Assembly (NCBI GenBank): GCA_018433585.1
Contig: JAHDQW010000009.1
Location: forward strand, 57,317 to 121,316
Reading direction: 5' to 3'
Source: Candidatus Praeruminimicrobium purgamenti
Lineage (GTDB): Bacteria > Elusimicrobiota > Endomicrobiia > Endomicrobiales > Endomicrobiaceae
DNA length: 64,000 nt
Shown: positions 23,820 through 34,881 of the stretch, one piece after another
Layout: each line of letters begins with the position of its first letter
Numbering within the stretch: the first letter of the stretch is position 1
Notes under the pieces: model-generated
What the model saw: the letters and a program-made list of their open reading frames with translations, nothing else
Databases searched by the model: none
What the model was told of the DNA's origin: nothing
Made by a program: the position numbers and the translations under genes

Positions 23820-24842
23820 TTATCTTATATTAAATAACAGCCCGTTATAAACGGATAAATTACTTGGAACTTTAACTCCTATTATGCTTGAACAGAGTCT
23901 GGCTTTTTTGCCGATGACGGTATTGTTCCATATTATTGAATCTTTTATTATCGCATCATTCTGTATTTTTACGTTATCTCCTATTACAGTACCGTTATCT
24001 ATAACCACATTTTTCCCTATCTTGCAATTTTTACCTATTACAGATTTCCCTATAAATTTTACAGTTTTATCAAATTCAGAACCTGTATCCATAATTACTT
24101 CAGTGTTTTTTATTTTCTTGCCGTTTATCTTTACAATAATCTTACCTTCCAAAATATCTCTTGTACCGTTTTTGTATTCGTCAATATTACCGATATCAGT
24201 CCAATGACCGTTCATTATATAAGCGTAAATTGGTTTATTCAATTTCAAAAGTTTCGGCCATAAATCTTTACCGAAATCATAAAATCCGTCAGGAATATAT
24301 TTGAAAATTTCAGGTTCAAAAATATATATGCCTGTATTAACGGTATCGGAAAAAACGTCTCCCCAACTTGGTTTTTCAACAAAATCGACAATCTTATTAA
24401 ATCTGTTTGTTAATGTTATTCCGTAAGAAAATTTAGTTTCAACTTTTTTTAAAACCATAGTAGCAAGAGATTTTTTCTTTTTATGAAACTCAACTGCAGA
24501 CGTAATATCAACATCAGACAAACCGTCCCCTGATATAACTGCAAAAGTGGAATCAAAAAAATTATTACATTTTTTTAAACCGCCGGCAGTCCCGAGCAAA
24601 GTTTCTTCTTTAGAATAAGAGATTTCTACTCCGAAATTTTTACCGTTACCGAAATAATTCGTAATCAACTCAGGCATTGTATGTAAATTCATCATAATAG
24701 ATGAAACATTATGCCTTTTTAAATTATCTATTGTATGTTCTAAAACAGGCTTATTTACCAACGGAATCATCGGTTTAGGAAGTTCAAAAGTCAAAGGTCG
24801 TAATCTTGTCCCCGCGCCGGCTGCTAAAATAAAAGCTTTCAC
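23820..24842 (-). CDS. NDP-sugar pyrophosphorylase (mannose-1-phosphate guanylyltransferase-like)
   Basis: The 340-residue enzyme begins [21 protein letters not shown], has [25 protein letters not shown] and FVEKPSWGD, all typical nucleotidyltransferase motifs. From about residue 250 a left-handed beta-helix follows ([33 protein letters not shown]). It makes an activated sugar nucleotide, GDP-mannose or dTDP/UDP-glucose. GTG start with AAAGG six bases upstream. First gene of the metK-ahcY unit; its product could feed the glycan locus downstream. Confidence 0.85.
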   Translation of the reverse strand: MKAFILAAGAGTRLRPLTFELPKPMIPLVNKPVLEHTIDNLKRHNVSSIMMNLHTMPELITNYFGNGKNFGVEISYSKEETLLGTAGGLKKCNNFFDSTFAVISGDGLSDVDITSAVEFHKKKKSLATMVLKKVETKFSYGITLTNRFNKIVDFVEKPSWGDVFSDTVNTGIYIFEPEIFKYIPDGFYDFGKDLWPKLLKLNKPIYAYIMNGHWTDIGNIDEYKNGTRDILEGKIIVKINGKKIKNTEVIMDTGSEFDKTVKFIGKSVIGKNCKIGKNVVIDNGTVIGDNVKIQNDAIIKDSIIWNNTVIGKKARLCSSIIGVKVPSNLSVYNGLLFNIR

Positions 24843-24968
24843 AAAAATCCTTTTTTAATTGTATTTTTTATATTTTATGTTATTTATACCATTTTTTCAA
24901 TTTTGTTATTTTCAAAAAAATATTAAATAATGAGTAAAAAGTTATGTTTTATCCTATAAACAGATTTT

Positions 24969-25991
24969 TTACTTGCAAATAAACATAACAAGATTTTCCA
25001 ATGCTGAAAATTCATCTGTTTTGCCTGTTTTTATGGATATATCCGTTTCCAAAAGCTTATTTATGCATAATTTTAAATGCTGCAGCTTATATTTTGAAAG
25101 ATTTCTTATATATTTTGCGCGAAAATCAAAAAAAGGAGGAATTTTTATATACTCTGCCGCTTGGTCCGGAGAATAACTCTTTTCTTCAATCAAACTTTTT
25201 GCGCTTAACAACCGTCTTATTGCAGTCCCTATACTCGAAAGAATTTCTATAGATTTTTCGCCTGATTGCAACATTTTTTCGAGAATAAACAAAGAATACT
25301 GTAAATTTTTTTCTTCTATTGAATTGGTAAGCATGAAGACATTAATTTCTTTTGTAAATCCGCTGATTTTCACAAAATCATCTGTCGTAATCTGCTGTTT
25401 TTCTTTACCGACATAAACGCAAATTTTTTCTATTTCATTTGATAAATTCAATAAATTCATACCTGATTCATCAATCATCTGCTGAATAATATCAAAAGAT
25501 ATTGTTTTATTCCTGTTTTTAAACTCATCCTGTATAAAAATCTTCAAATCTTTTTCATACATCTTTTTACAATCAACCACAATACAATTTGCAGAATCTA
25601 TGCAAACAGATATAAGATCTTTTCTTTTTGACGTAGAATTTTTAATTTTTTCAGGAAACGTAAAAACAAGACAGGCTGTATCAACAGGTTTCTTAATTAA
25701 ACTTTCAATTATTTCATAATCTGAATTTTTTAATTTATTTGCCATTCTTACTATAACAATTCTTTTATCCGTTAAAAAAGGCAATGTTTCAACAGCATTC
25801 GCTATATCTTCTCCGGAACAATCAACAGCCTGAAAAACTTCTCTGTTTAAATCGTCGGTATTTATTTTCCGTTCTATTCTTGCCAGACAGTCATCTATTA
25901 AAAAAGTTTCCTCGCCGCAAAAAAAATAAACAGGTACAGTTTTCTTGCCTGATATATGTTTACGGAATTCGTTTACTGTTATAGCTTTCAT
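24969..25991 (-). CDS. holA: DNA polymerase III delta subunit
   Basis: The 340-residue protein has the HolA pattern: VPVYFFCGEETFLIDDCLARI at the N-terminus, FLTDKRIVIVRMA, the AAA+ like strand ACLVFTFPEKIK, DEFKNRN and a C-terminal helical collar (LLNLSNEIEKICVYVG, SAKSLIEEKSYSPDQAAEYIKIPPF). It opens the sliding clamp in the clamp-loader complex. The neighbours lptE and leuS upstream give the same leuS-lptE-holA order seen in gammaproteobacteria. A 126-bp AT-rich gap follows the gene, in which nothing clear is seen. Confidence 0.9.
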   Translation of the reverse strand: MKAITVNEFRKHISGKKTVPVYFFCGEETFLIDDCLARIERKINTDDLNREVFQAVDCSGEDIANAVETLPFLTDKRIVIVRMANKLKNSDYEIIESLIKKPVDTACLVFTFPEKIKNSTSKRKDLISVCIDSANCIVVDCKKMYEKDLKIFIQDEFKNRNKTISFDIIQQMIDESGMNLLNLSNEIEKICVYVGKEKQQITTDDFVKISGFTKEINVFMLTNSIEEKNLQYSLFILEKMLQSGEKSIEILSSIGTAIRRLLSAKSLIEEKSYSPDQAAEYIKIPPFFDFRAKYIRNLSKYKLQHLKLCINKLLETDISIKTGKTDEFSALENLVMFICK

Positions 25992-26004
25992 ACTATTTTC
26001 TTAT

Positions 26005-26562
26005 TTACTCCTGAACCTTTCTTTCGGATATTCCGCCTGCATTGCCGAATCCTTTAATAGTTCTTTTAACGACATCTCTTGAAAGTTTTTCCCAAATATA
26101 CTCTCTCGCAGCTTCTTCGGTCATTCCTCCGAAGCCAACCTTTACCGCATCAGCGAAAATCTGTATGCCTTCCATATTCGGTTCAATCCATAAAGTAACG
26201 TTCTCATGTTTATCTATAAAATATGCATTTATCAAAATCCACAATTTATATTGTTCTGTAACCATGTTGGCATCATAAGTCAACGGTTGTAAAACATAAC
26301 GTTTTATTTCACATACAAGAACACCGTCAGCTTCTTCTTCAGACGTAACTACTGATAATCTGCCGTCTCTCATGAATTCGTCTATAACCGCTTTTGTAAA
26401 CTTATCTTCAAGACCGTATTGGTTAGTATTGTTTACAACAGGCCTTACATATATTTTTTTTATATACGAAGGCAAAAGCTGCGGGGCAGGATCATACGGA
26501 GCCGCACATGAAATAAAGTTTCCTATAATAAATAACATAATCAATAATAAAAACTTTTTCAT
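26005..26562 (-). CDS. lptE: LptE-like LPS-assembly lipoprotein
   Basis: The 185-residue protein has a lipoprotein signal (MKKFLLLIMLFIIGN, lipobox FISC with C19). The mature part has the two-layer alpha/beta LptE-like order: IKKIYVRPVVNNTNQYGLEDKFTKAVIDEFM, LSVVTSEEEADGVLVCEI, then strands VLQPLTYDAN and QYKLWILINAYF. It plugs the LptD translocon in the outer membrane. Sequence conservation in this family is low; the gene order leuS-lptE-holA supports the call. It implies an LPS-bearing outer membrane. Confidence 0.78.
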   Translation of the reverse strand: MKKFLLLIMLFIIGNFISCAAPYDPAPQLLPSYIKKIYVRPVVNNTNQYGLEDKFTKAVIDEFMRDGRLSVVTSEEEADGVLVCEIKRYVLQPLTYDANMVTEQYKLWILINAYFIDKHENVTLWIEPNMEGIQIFADAVKVGFGGMTEEAAREYIWEKLSRDVVKRTIKGFGNAGGISERKVQE

Positions 26563-26578
26563 AAAATCTCCGATATAT

Positions 26579-29017
26579 TTATTTAACTACAATGTTTATA
26601 ATTTTAGATTGTATATATATAAACTTGGCTATGGTCTTACCGACAAATAAATTTTTTAATTTATCATTTTTCAAAACGTAATCTTTCACTTCATCTTCTT
26701 TTGCATAAATATTCACTGCAATTTTACCTTTCAATTTTCCGTTTATCTGAACGGGTATTTCGAGAACATCCTGTTTTATATATTTTTCATCATATGAAGG
26801 CCATTTACTTAAAGAAACACAATTTTTATGTCCTGTTAAATTCCATATTTCTTCAGATAAATGAGGCGTAAAAGGTGCCAGCAACAAAATTATATTTTCA
26901 TACACCTTTACCGATAAACCGCCGTCATTGCCGTGATGTTTATAAACATACATAGCATTTACAAGTTCCATTATTGAAGAAATTGCCGTATTTAATTGAT
27001 GTTCTTTACCTATATCTTCCGTAACTTTTTTTATGCATATATGCATACTTCTTAGCAAGTCTTCCTTTGCTTTATCAGTCGCAACTAAATCAGAAACCGT
27101 ATTGATTACATCCTGTAAACGCCAAACTCTGTTTATAAATCTCCAGCATCCTTCAACTCCGTCATCAGACCAATCAAGCTGCTTTTCCGGAGGCGCGGCA
27201 AACAAGATAAATAATCTTGCTGTATCTGCTCCGTATTTTGACACTATTTCGTCAGGACTTACAATATTGCCTTTGGATTTTGACATAGCGCTTCCGCCTA
27301 AAGTAACCATCCCCTGAGTCAATAAATTTTTAAAAGGTTCATTTGTTTTCACAAGTCCTAAATCTCTCATAATTTTATGCCAAAATCTTGAATATATCAA
27401 ATGCATACAAGCATGTTCTATCCCGCCTATATATTGATCAACAGGAAGCCAGTAATTTGCTTTGTCAATATCAAAAGGTTTCGTATCATTTCTTGCATCC
27501 GTATATCTCGCATAATACCATGAAGAATCGACAAATGTATCCATTGTATCTGTTTCTCTTTTAGCTTTACCTCCGCATTTAGGGCATACTGTATTCACGA
27601 AACTGTCACAGCCTTGAAGAGGAGATTTCCCGTCATCTGTAAATTTAATATTTTCCGGCAATTGAACCGGTAAATCCTGCTCTTTAACAGGAAGAGTCCC
27701 GCATTTTTCACAATGTACCATAGGTATAGGAGTACCCCAGTATCTTTGTCTTGATATCAGCCATTCCCTCAATTTGAAATTAGTTGTTCTTTTTCCCCAT
27801 CCGTTTTCTTCCACCCAAACAGGCATTTTCTCTCTTGCTTCCGCAGAAGTTATTCCGTTGAATTTTACGGAATTTACCATTACGCCCTCTTCCTCATAAG
27901 CACACTTAGAGATATCAGAACTTTGTCCTTTTATAACTTCCGTTATTTCAATATTGTATTTTTTTGCAAAATCCCAGTCTCTTTGGTCATGTGCCGGAAC
28001 TGCCATTATAGCACCTGTTCCATAGCCGATTAAAACATAATCAGCTACAAATATAGGTATATTTTTTCCGTTTGCCGGATTAACGGCAAAAACGCCTTCT
28101 AATTTTACGCCTGTTTTTTCTTTCGAAGATGCTCTTTCAATATTTGATTTGCCAGCACTTGCCGTAATATACTTTTCAACTTCCTGCCAATTTTTAATTT
28201 TATTTTTAAATTCTTTTATTATCGAATGTTCAGGAGATACTACCATAAAACTGACGCCGAAAATAGTATCCGGTCTTGTAGTAAATATTTTTAATTTCTT
28301 GTCTGATTCGGATATATTGAACTCCATTTCAGCGCCGTGTGATTTTCCTATCCAGTTTTTTTGCATCGCAATTACCTGTTCCGGCCAGCCTGAAAGTTCA
28401 TTATGTCCTTCCAAAAGTTCATCCGCATAATCGGTTATTTTTATAAACCACTGTTCGAGTTCTTTTTGTTCTACCTGACTGTCACATCTCCAACATACAC
28501 CCTGATTTACCTGTTCGTTTGCAAGTACGGTTTTACATGAAGGGCACCAATTTACGTTTGCTGTCTTTCTGAACACCAGTCCTTTTTCCCACATCTTGAT
28601 AAAAAACCATTGATTCCATTTATAATACTCCGGATCGCATGTCGCTATTTCTCTGTCCCAATCATAAGAAATCCCAAGCATTTTTAACTGTTCATTCATT
28701 CTTGCTATATTTTGTTTAGTCCATTTTTTAGGATGTATATTATGTTTTATCGCAGCATTTTCAGCAGGTAATCCGAAAGAGTCCCACCCTATAGGATGTA
28801 TAACGTTTTTACCGAGCATTCTGTGAAACCTTGCAAAAACATCGCCTATACTGTAATTTCTTACATGCCCCATATGTAAATTTCCGGAAGGATACGGAAA
28901 CATAACCAAAAGATAATATTTTTCTTTTGAAGCATCTTCTTGAGCTTTAAAAACATTATTTTCTTTCCAGAATTTTTGCCATTTCTTTTCAACTTCACAT
29001 ACGTTATAATCAGCCAT
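26579..29017 (-). CDS. leuS: Leucyl-tRNA synthetase
   Basis: The 812-residue class I synthetase has the HIGH-like [15 protein letters not shown], two CxxC zinc knuckles ([18 protein letters not shown]), the editing domain with [13 protein letters not shown], a second zinc element ([24 protein letters not shown]) and KMSKS as SAMSKSKGN. Length is standard. The stop lies 17 bp before lptE. It charges tRNA-Leu in the cytosol. Confidence 0.97.
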   Translation of the reverse strand: MADYNVCEVEKKWQKFWKENNVFKAQEDASKEKYYLLVMFPYPSGNLHMGHVRNYSIGDVFARFHRMLGKNVIHPIGWDSFGLPAENAAIKHNIHPKKWTKQNIARMNEQLKMLGISYDWDREIATCDPEYYKWNQWFFIKMWEKGLVFRKTANVNWCPSCKTVLANEQVNQGVCWRCDSQVEQKELEQWFIKITDYADELLEGHNELSGWPEQVIAMQKNWIGKSHGAEMEFNISESDKKLKIFTTRPDTIFGVSFMVVSPEHSIIKEFKNKIKNWQEVEKYITASAGKSNIERASSKEKTGVKLEGVFAVNPANGKNIPIFVADYVLIGYGTGAIMAVPAHDQRDWDFAKKYNIEITEVIKGQSSDISKCAYEEEGVMVNSVKFNGITSAEAREKMPVWVEENGWGKRTTNFKLREWLISRQRYWGTPIPMVHCEKCGTLPVKEQDLPVQLPENIKFTDDGKSPLQGCDSFVNTVCPKCGGKAKRETDTMDTFVDSSWYYARYTDARNDTKPFDIDKANYWLPVDQYIGGIEHACMHLIYSRFWHKIMRDLGLVKTNEPFKNLLTQGMVTLGGSAMSKSKGNIVSPDEIVSKYGADTARLFILFAAPPEKQLDWSDDGVEGCWRFINRVWRLQDVINTVSDLVATDKAKEDLLRSMHICIKKVTEDIGKEHQLNTAISSIMELVNAMYVYKHHGNDGGLSVKVYENIILLLAPFTPHLSEEIWNLTGHKNCVSLSKWPSYDEKYIKQDVLEIPVQINGKLKGKIAVNIYAKEDEVKDYVLKNDKLKNLFVGKTIAKFIYIQSKIINIVVK

Positions 29018-29021
29018 TTTT

Positions 29022-29753
29022 CTACCCTGCCTTCTTATTTAATAATATAAAATGTTCTAAATTACCTTTTGGACCTTTCACAGCCGAATCTTGTTCGTTA
29101 ATAATCTCCAAGCATAAACTTACAGCAAATTTCTTAATTTTGTCTATGGCTTTTAATCTTAGTTTTTCATCTCTTACAACACCTTTGTTTACCTCTGACG
29201 GCTCAAGTTCAAACTGAGGCTTTACCATAGCTATTATACTGCCTCTGTCAGATAATATTTCACTTGCAAGAGTTAATATTTTATCCAAAGATATAAAAGA
29301 GACGTCTATTGTTATCAAATCAATCTTATCTTGCAGCAAACTCCTGTCAAAATATCTGAAATTTACATTTTCAATATTAACAACCCTCAAGTCCTGTCTT
29401 AATTTATAATGCAACTGTCCGTTTCCTACGTCAACAGCATAAACTTTTTTTGCACCGTGCTGCAACATACAGTCGGTAAAACCTCCTGTAGAAGCACCTA
29501 TATCCATACATATCTTGCCGCTAAAATCTATATTGAATGAATGAAGAACCGACTCTAATTTTAATCCGCCTCTTGATACATAAGGATTTTGTTTCTCTAT
29601 CTCTATTACATCGTCATCAGAAACAGGCATTCCTGCTTTCGTTACTTTTTCTCCGTTAACCAAGACAGATCCCGCCATTACAATAGCTTGAGCTTTAGAT
29701 CTGCTTTCAGCTAAATTTCTTTCAAAAATTGTAATATCGAGTCTTTTTTTCAT
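29022..29753 (-). CDS. tlyA: TlyA-family rRNA methyltransferase/hemolysin-like
   Basis: The 243-residue protein has an N-terminal S4 RNA-binding domain ([28 protein letters not shown]) and a C-terminal FtsJ-like methyltransferase: [71 protein letters not shown]. TlyA enzymes make 2'-O-methyl cytidines in 16S and/or 23S rRNA. It lies 4 bp upstream of leuS. A 157-bp AT-rich gap before it holds no recognised element. Confidence 0.9.
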   Translation of the reverse strand: MKKRLDITIFERNLAESRSKAQAIVMAGSVLVNGEKVTKAGMPVSDDDVIEIEKQNPYVSRGGLKLESVLHSFNIDFSGKICMDIGASTGGFTDCMLQHGAKKVYAVDVGNGQLHYKLRQDLRVVNIENVNFRYFDRSLLQDKIDLITIDVSFISLDKILTLASEILSDRGSIIAMVKPQFELEPSEVNKGVVRDEKLRLKAIDKIKKFAVSLCLEIINEQDSAVKGPKGNLEHFILLNKKAG

Positions 29754-29910
29754 ACAGCTAATTTTTTTTGTTTTCTGTTATTATTGTAAATTTTTCAGAT
29801 TTTAAAAATTGTAAAATTATATAAAAAATCTTTTATACAATTTCAAAAACTTATTATCTTAGAAATTATATAAAGTTTACATATAAAATACAAAAAGAAT
29901 GTTTGAAATT

Positions 29911-31752
29911 TTATTTATTATCGTTGTCAATATCCGGGAAAAGCATATTGTTTTTTTCATAATATCGATATAAATCTATGTATTCCGAAAAAAACCTTGT
30001 TTCTTTCTTATATTTTTGAGGGACTTTTTCAGAAGGATAAATTTTCCCGTCAACTATTATATATCTGTCTTTTACAACTTTACCAACGGCGCTCATACTT
30101 ATGACGTAAGGATATTTATCAAGCAAAGAATGCCCTAAAAATGAATTTTTTATTCCTTTTATCCCAAGAAAATTTAGTATAGTGGGAGCTAAATCCAAAG
30201 AATTTCTTGAATTTGCATCCATAACCGGAGGCAATGTTTTTGACGGATCATAAATTATAAGAGGTATTCTGTCAACAAAATAATACGGTGTTTTCTGTTT
30301 TATAATTTCAATATATGCAGGTTCAGGGAAAGTTGCATGATCTGTAGTAATAATCAAATATGTGTTTGTTGCCCACCGCGAATTTTTAAAATAACGTAAA
30401 AAAGGCCCGAGCTCATAATCAAGATTGTGAATTCTGTTTAAAATTTGATTTTTCCCGTCACCGTATTTTTTACCGCCTTCTATAATATCATTAAAAACAT
30501 GTGTGCCTCTGTTATACAATGCAATAAAATGAGGACTGTCATCGTATTCCTGTTTTGACAAATACCTGGTCAATGCGAGAAAAATACCTTTATCTGTTAG
30601 AATATCCTGATACATATACGCATTTGATTTTATTAATTCTTTTGTGCTTTTATCAGCTCCGTAAATAGTATCAAAACATAACATCTTACACATATCGTTA
30701 AAAGGAGCATCTGTTACAAAAGGCGTGAACATCACTGAGTTGTAGTCAAACTGTTTCAACAACCTTGGAATGCTTGATACAACCGTTTGTTTATAAATTT
30801 CAGAATTATTCCTATTTTCCCATCCTGAACCGTTTTCATACCCGCCGTGCATAGGATAACCTGATGTCAATGCTCCTATAATGCCTCTGTAAGTAGCCGC
30901 CGTATGATTAAAATAATTTGTTACTTTACAAACTCCTTCCGTCTTTACAAATTCGTCAAGATTGGGAGTTATGCCGCTGAAAGTATCGTTTACGTCATAT
31001 GCGCCCATAAACCTTGCAGAACATCCTTCCAAAAACAACACTATTACATTAGGTTTATTTTTATGCTGTACCTGATAATGATTATTTACGTATACAAGAT
31101 TTTTCAGAAAAGGGTATTCTTTTTTTTCATCAATATTAAAAAACCTTTCAAACGGTAAATCTTTTTTTAAGTTTACTGACGATACGGAAATTATTTCAGA
31201 AGTATTGTCTATTAATGATAAAATTGCAGAATGTTTACGAACCGAATCTATAAAAAAAGCACCTGCTATAAGAATTAACGCAATAGCAAACTGAATTCTG
31301 TTGATTTTATATATTTCTCTTTTGACTTTCGCAAATACATGAAAATAATAAAAACAAAAAGGGACAGGCGACGACATTATAATCAAATATCTTATTTTAT
31401 TGTCAAAATATTGATAATCTCTCCAGTTTTCCATCGCCAGGGAAGATAAAAAATTTCCGGATAAGAAAAATGTAAACCCCTGAATAATATATATTATACA
31501 TACTATTAAAAAAACATATTTAAAACCATTAATATATTTATAAAAAACCGTATAAGAAAAAAACAATGTAAACAAAATATATATAAAACTTAATTCAAGA
31601 AACGGAGCAAGAGTATACAACAAAGAATCTGTGAGAGATAACGAAAATTTTGAAATATAAAGCCAAATAAAAAACAAGAAGAAAATATAAAGAAACGATA
31701 CTCCCAACAACATATAGTGTTTAAAACTAATTTCTCTTATATGTATATGCAT
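29911..31752 (-). CDS. Membrane sulfatase / phosphotransferase of the alkaline phosphatase superfamily (LtaS-like)
   Basis: The 613-residue protein has five or six N-terminal TM helices (residues about 12-175) and a large extracytoplasmic domain. The domain shows PNVIVLFLEGCSARFMGAYD, a Thr-rich nucleophile region NHTAATYRGIIGALTSGYP, TTDHATFPEP with metal-binding Asp and His, and LDLAPTILNFLGI. This is the layout of LtaS/OpgB/EptA-type transferases that decorate glycans or lipids with phosphoglycerol or phosphoethanolamine at the cell surface. In a Gram-negative setting LPS, glycan or sphingolipid headgroup modification is plausible. Substrate is not determinable. Confidence 0.8.
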   Translation of the reverse strand: MHIHIREISFKHYMLLGVSFLYIFFLFFIWLYISKFSLSLTDSLLYTLAPFLELSFIYILFTLFFSYTVFYKYINGFKYVFLIVCIIYIIQGFTFFLSGNFLSSLAMENWRDYQYFDNKIRYLIIMSSPVPFCFYYFHVFAKVKREIYKINRIQFAIALILIAGAFFIDSVRKHSAILSLIDNTSEIISVSSVNLKKDLPFERFFNIDEKKEYPFLKNLVYVNNHYQVQHKNKPNVIVLFLEGCSARFMGAYDVNDTFSGITPNLDEFVKTEGVCKVTNYFNHTAATYRGIIGALTSGYPMHGGYENGSGWENRNNSEIYKQTVVSSIPRLLKQFDYNSVMFTPFVTDAPFNDMCKMLCFDTIYGADKSTKELIKSNAYMYQDILTDKGIFLALTRYLSKQEYDDSPHFIALYNRGTHVFNDIIEGGKKYGDGKNQILNRIHNLDYELGPFLRYFKNSRWATNTYLIITTDHATFPEPAYIEIIKQKTPYYFVDRIPLIIYDPSKTLPPVMDANSRNSLDLAPTILNFLGIKGIKNSFLGHSLLDKYPYVISMSAVGKVVKDRYIIVDGKIYPSEKVPQKYKKETRFFSEYIDLYRYYEKNNMLFPDIDNDNK

Positions 31753-31830
31753 ATATTTTTACCGCCGAAACAAAATACAAAAGATATAAAACTTGATTAT
31801 TTTATCATTTTTTTTAAAATATAAAAATTT

Positions 31831-33675
31831 TTATATCATATCAATGACTTTAGCCTCAATTTTATCGGAAGACAGCCAATATTTATCTCTTATAATACTT
31901 TGAGCTCCGTGTTCAACAAAAATATCAGGAAGACCTATTGAAAATATTTCGGCATCTGTTCCTGAGAGTATTGATTTTACAGTTTCGCCCATTCCGCCTA
32001 TAAGAGAATTTTCCTCAACAGTTATAATTTTTTTTGTATATGTTAATATTTTTTTTATCTCTTTTTCATCAAAAGGTTTTAAAAATCTCATATTCAAAAC
32101 AGAAACTTTTATATTTTTATCTTCAAGTTTCTTTGCGGCATCCAAACATGCGTTAACAGTATTCCCGATTGCAACAAGACAAAGATCTTCGCCATATTTT
32201 TCCATACGGGATTTCCCGATATCCAAAATTTGAAAATTTCTGTTAAAATCAACCTGATTTTTTCCTATACCTCTCGGATATCTGATAACCGACGGACCTT
32301 TCAAAGTCACGGCCGTATTTAACATATCCTGCAATTCTGTTTCATTGGCAGGAGACATTATTGTTAAATTGGGAATATATTTTAAATACGACATATCAAA
32401 AGCACCGTGATGAGTTGCCCCGTCTTCACCTACTATTCCTGATCTGTCTAAAGCCATAACTACAGGTAAATTCTGCAACGCTATATCATGTATTATATTA
32501 TCCAAAGATCTTTGCATAAAAGTAGAATATATCGCGCAGACAGGCTTTAATCCGTTTGCCGCTAATCCTGCAGAAAAAGTAACAGCATGTCCTTCTGCAA
32601 TACCTACGTCAAAAAATCTGTCAGGAAACTCCTCTGCAAATTCTTTAATACCGGTCCCGTCAGGCATTGCCGCCGTAACAGCAACAATTCTTTTGTCTTT
32701 TTTTGCAATTTTAACCAACGCTTTTGAAAAAACTTCCGTATATGTAATTTTTTTTGTTTGAACTGATTTTCCCGTTGCAATATCAAACGGCCCGACTCCG
32801 TGAAACTTAGTCGGATTATCTTCTGCAGGTTTATATCCCTTACCTTTTTTTGTAACCACATGCAAAAGGACAGGTCCTTTAAGACCTTTTACATTTGACA
32901 ATATATCAATAAGAGAATTTATATTGTGGCCGTCTATAGGCCCTATATATGTAAATCCCATCTCCTCAAATAACATACCGGGAAAAAGCATAACTTTGAA
33001 TCTGTTAACCAATTTGATTGAATTTAATCCCCAAAACTTAATTCTTGAAACAAATCTTTTTACTCTGTCTTCTATTTTTTTAACACTGCCGGCAGTCAAA
33101 AGCTTTGCAAAATATCCTGCAAGAACTCCTATTTTTTTCGATATAAACATCTGATTGTCATTTAAAATTACCAGCATATCTTTTCCAAGAGTTCCCGCAT
33201 TCTGTAACCCTTCAAAAGCAAGCCCGCCTGTCATAGAGCCGTCTCCTATAATGGAAACAACTTTATAATCCTCATTTTTTAAATCTCTTGATACGGCAAA
33301 GCCCAAAGCTGCGGAAATAGATGTAGATGAATGCCCTGAACCGAAAGAGTCATATTCGGATTCAGATATTTTAGGAAAGCCGCTGAGCCCTTTGTACTGT
33401 CTTAAAGTCTTAAATTGTTCTCTTCTACCGGTAAGGATTTTATGAGCATATGCCTGATGTCCTACATCCCATATAAATTTATCTTTAGGAAGGTCAAAAC
33501 AATAATGGAGCGCTATCGTTAAATCTACAACTCCCAGACTTGAAGCTAAATGCCCGCCGTTTTTTGAAGTTGTATCTATCAATTCTTCTCTTATTTCCTG
33601 AGCCAGCTGAGGCAGTAATTCTTTTTTTATTATTTTTAAATCGCCCGGTTTAGATATTTTTTCTAAAATTGACAT
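31831..33675 (-). CDS. dxs: 1-deoxy-D-xylulose-5-phosphate synthase
   Basis: The 614-residue thiamine-diphosphate enzyme has DVGHQAYAHKILTGR, GSGHSSTSISAALG, IGDGSMTGGLAFEGLQNAG, FTYIGPIDGHN, and the transketolase C-terminal halves with DVGIAEGHAV and DRSGIVGEDGATHHG. It makes DXP from pyruvate and glyceraldehyde-3-phosphate, starting the MEP isoprenoid route. AGAGG is well placed before the ATG. The gene follows the prenyl transferase ispA, so early and late isoprenoid steps are linked. Confidence 0.97.
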   Translation of the reverse strand: MSILEKISKPGDLKIIKKELLPQLAQEIREELIDTTSKNGGHLASSLGVVDLTIALHYCFDLPKDKFIWDVGHQAYAHKILTGRREQFKTLRQYKGLSGFPKISESEYDSFGSGHSSTSISAALGFAVSRDLKNEDYKVVSIIGDGSMTGGLAFEGLQNAGTLGKDMLVILNDNQMFISKKIGVLAGYFAKLLTAGSVKKIEDRVKRFVSRIKFWGLNSIKLVNRFKVMLFPGMLFEEMGFTYIGPIDGHNINSLIDILSNVKGLKGPVLLHVVTKKGKGYKPAEDNPTKFHGVGPFDIATGKSVQTKKITYTEVFSKALVKIAKKDKRIVAVTAAMPDGTGIKEFAEEFPDRFFDVGIAEGHAVTFSAGLAANGLKPVCAIYSTFMQRSLDNIIHDIALQNLPVVMALDRSGIVGEDGATHHGAFDMSYLKYIPNLTIMSPANETELQDMLNTAVTLKGPSVIRYPRGIGKNQVDFNRNFQILDIGKSRMEKYGEDLCLVAIGNTVNACLDAAKKLEDKNIKVSVLNMRFLKPFDEKEIKKILTYTKKIITVEENSLIGGMGETVKSILSGTDAEIFSIGLPDIFVEHGAQSIIRDKYWLSSDKIEAKVIDMI

Positions 33676-33747
33676 TCTATCCTCTGTTTAATGGTTATCA
33701 ATAATAATCTTTTTTCAAATGTACTTTATAATGCAAAACAGAAAAAT

Positions 33748-34650
33748 TTAAAATTTCCTGTCTATCATATAATCGGCAATTGCTTCCAAAATCTCTTTTT
33801 TAGATTTAAATTTTGCAATTTTTTCTTTTGCTTCTATTATTAAATTTTTCGCATTTTCTTCAGATTTTTCTTTTCCGTACAAAGACAAATATGTGAGTTT
33901 ATCATTATCCTTATCACTGCCGTTTTTCCCAAGAAGTCTTTTATCGGCATATACATCCAAAATATCATCCGCTATCTGAAAAGCAAGTCCGATATTATGC
34001 GCATACTTATCCAACAGCATTAGATCTTTTTCTTTGGCTCCTGCTAAAACTGCGCCCATTTTTATACTTGCTTTTATTAATGCCGATGTTTTGTTTATAT
34101 GAATGAATTCCAGTTTCTTTTTACATAAAGATATATTTTGCTTATTCCACTTGCCTGCTTCCAGAGTATCTTCAGCCTGACCGGCAATCATCCCTTTGTA
34201 TCCCGAATAATCGGAAAACAATTTTATTGCCTTTACTATTCTTGCGCTCGGAACTTCGCATTTTGCAATTAAATTAAAAGATTCCGTGAGAAGTGCGTCC
34301 CCTGCCAGAATTGCAGCACTTTCTCCGAATTTTTTATGACTTGTAGGTTTGCCTCTTCTTAAATCGTCATTATCCATAGCAGGCAAATCATCATGTATAA
34401 GAGAATATGTATGCAAAAATTCAACGGCACATACAGCCGGCTCTATTTTTTTCTTTGGCAAACCGAAAATTTCGGCTCCTAAAATGACTAAAACCGGACG
34501 TAATCTCTTTCCGCCGGCCAACACAGAATATCTCATTGCCCGGGAAATAACAGTATTATCTTTAGGAAGATATTTTTTCAAACTCGCATTAATATCTTTT
34601 GACATAAACGTCAAATATTTTTCTAAATTAAAAATTTTTTTCGTTTTCAT
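33748..34650 (-). CDS. ispA: Polyprenyl (farnesyl/geranylgeranyl) diphosphate synthase
   Basis: The start at 34,650 (MKTKKIFNLEKYL) has GGGA six bases upstream and gives a 300-residue enzyme; a start at 34,689 would add 13 Lys-rich residues. Both aspartate motifs are present: DDLPAMDNDDLRRG (DDxxxxD bacterial type) and the second DDILD, with KTSALIKASIKMGA and FQIADDILDVYADK. It condenses IPP and allylic diphosphates. It overlaps the xseB 3' end by 23 bp, as in the common xseA-xseB-ispA-dxs order. Confidence 0.93.
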   Translation of the reverse strand: MKTKKIFNLEKYLTFMSKDINASLKKYLPKDNTVISRAMRYSVLAGGKRLRPVLVILGAEIFGLPKKKIEPAVCAVEFLHTYSLIHDDLPAMDNDDLRRGKPTSHKKFGESAAILAGDALLTESFNLIAKCEVPSARIVKAIKLFSDYSGYKGMIAGQAEDTLEAGKWNKQNISLCKKKLEFIHINKTSALIKASIKMGAVLAGAKEKDLMLLDKYAHNIGLAFQIADDILDVYADKRLLGKNGSDKDNDKLTYLSLYGKEKSEENAKNLIIEAKEKIAKFKSKKEILEAIADYMIDRKF

Positions 34651-34873
34651 TTTCATTCCCGATAAATTTTTCTTTTTCGATTTTACCATTTTTTTCGATA
34701 AGAATCTCTATTTTTTTCTTAGTTTCATCAAGTTTTAAAGAACAGTCATTTACCAATGAAACGCCTTCCTCAAAAAGTTTCATTGCTTTATCAATATCCA
34801 ATTGCGAGTTTTCCATTTCCTCAACAATAGATTCCAGTCTTTTCAAAGACGTCTCAAACGTGTTTTTTTTCAT
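34628..34873 (-). CDS. xseB: Exodeoxyribonuclease VII small subunit
   Basis: The 81-residue helical protein has the standard XseB core: TFETSLKRLESIVEEMENSQLDIDKAMKLFEEGVSL (read in two parts), then CSLKLDETKKKIEIL. A short acidic/Asn tail follows. It pairs with XseA in the ssDNA exonuclease. The gene lies 8 bp after xseA and overlaps ispA. Confidence 0.93.
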   Translation of the reverse strand: MKKNTFETSLKRLESIVEEMENSQLDIDKAMKLFEEGVSLVNDCSLKLDETKKKIEILIEKNGKIEKEKFIGNENENEKNF

Positions 34874-34881
34874 ATAAACTC

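Noticed and set aside
29018..29021. T-box leader before leuS
   Set aside because: leuS starts 4 bp after tlyA; no room for a T-box, and none seen before tlyA.
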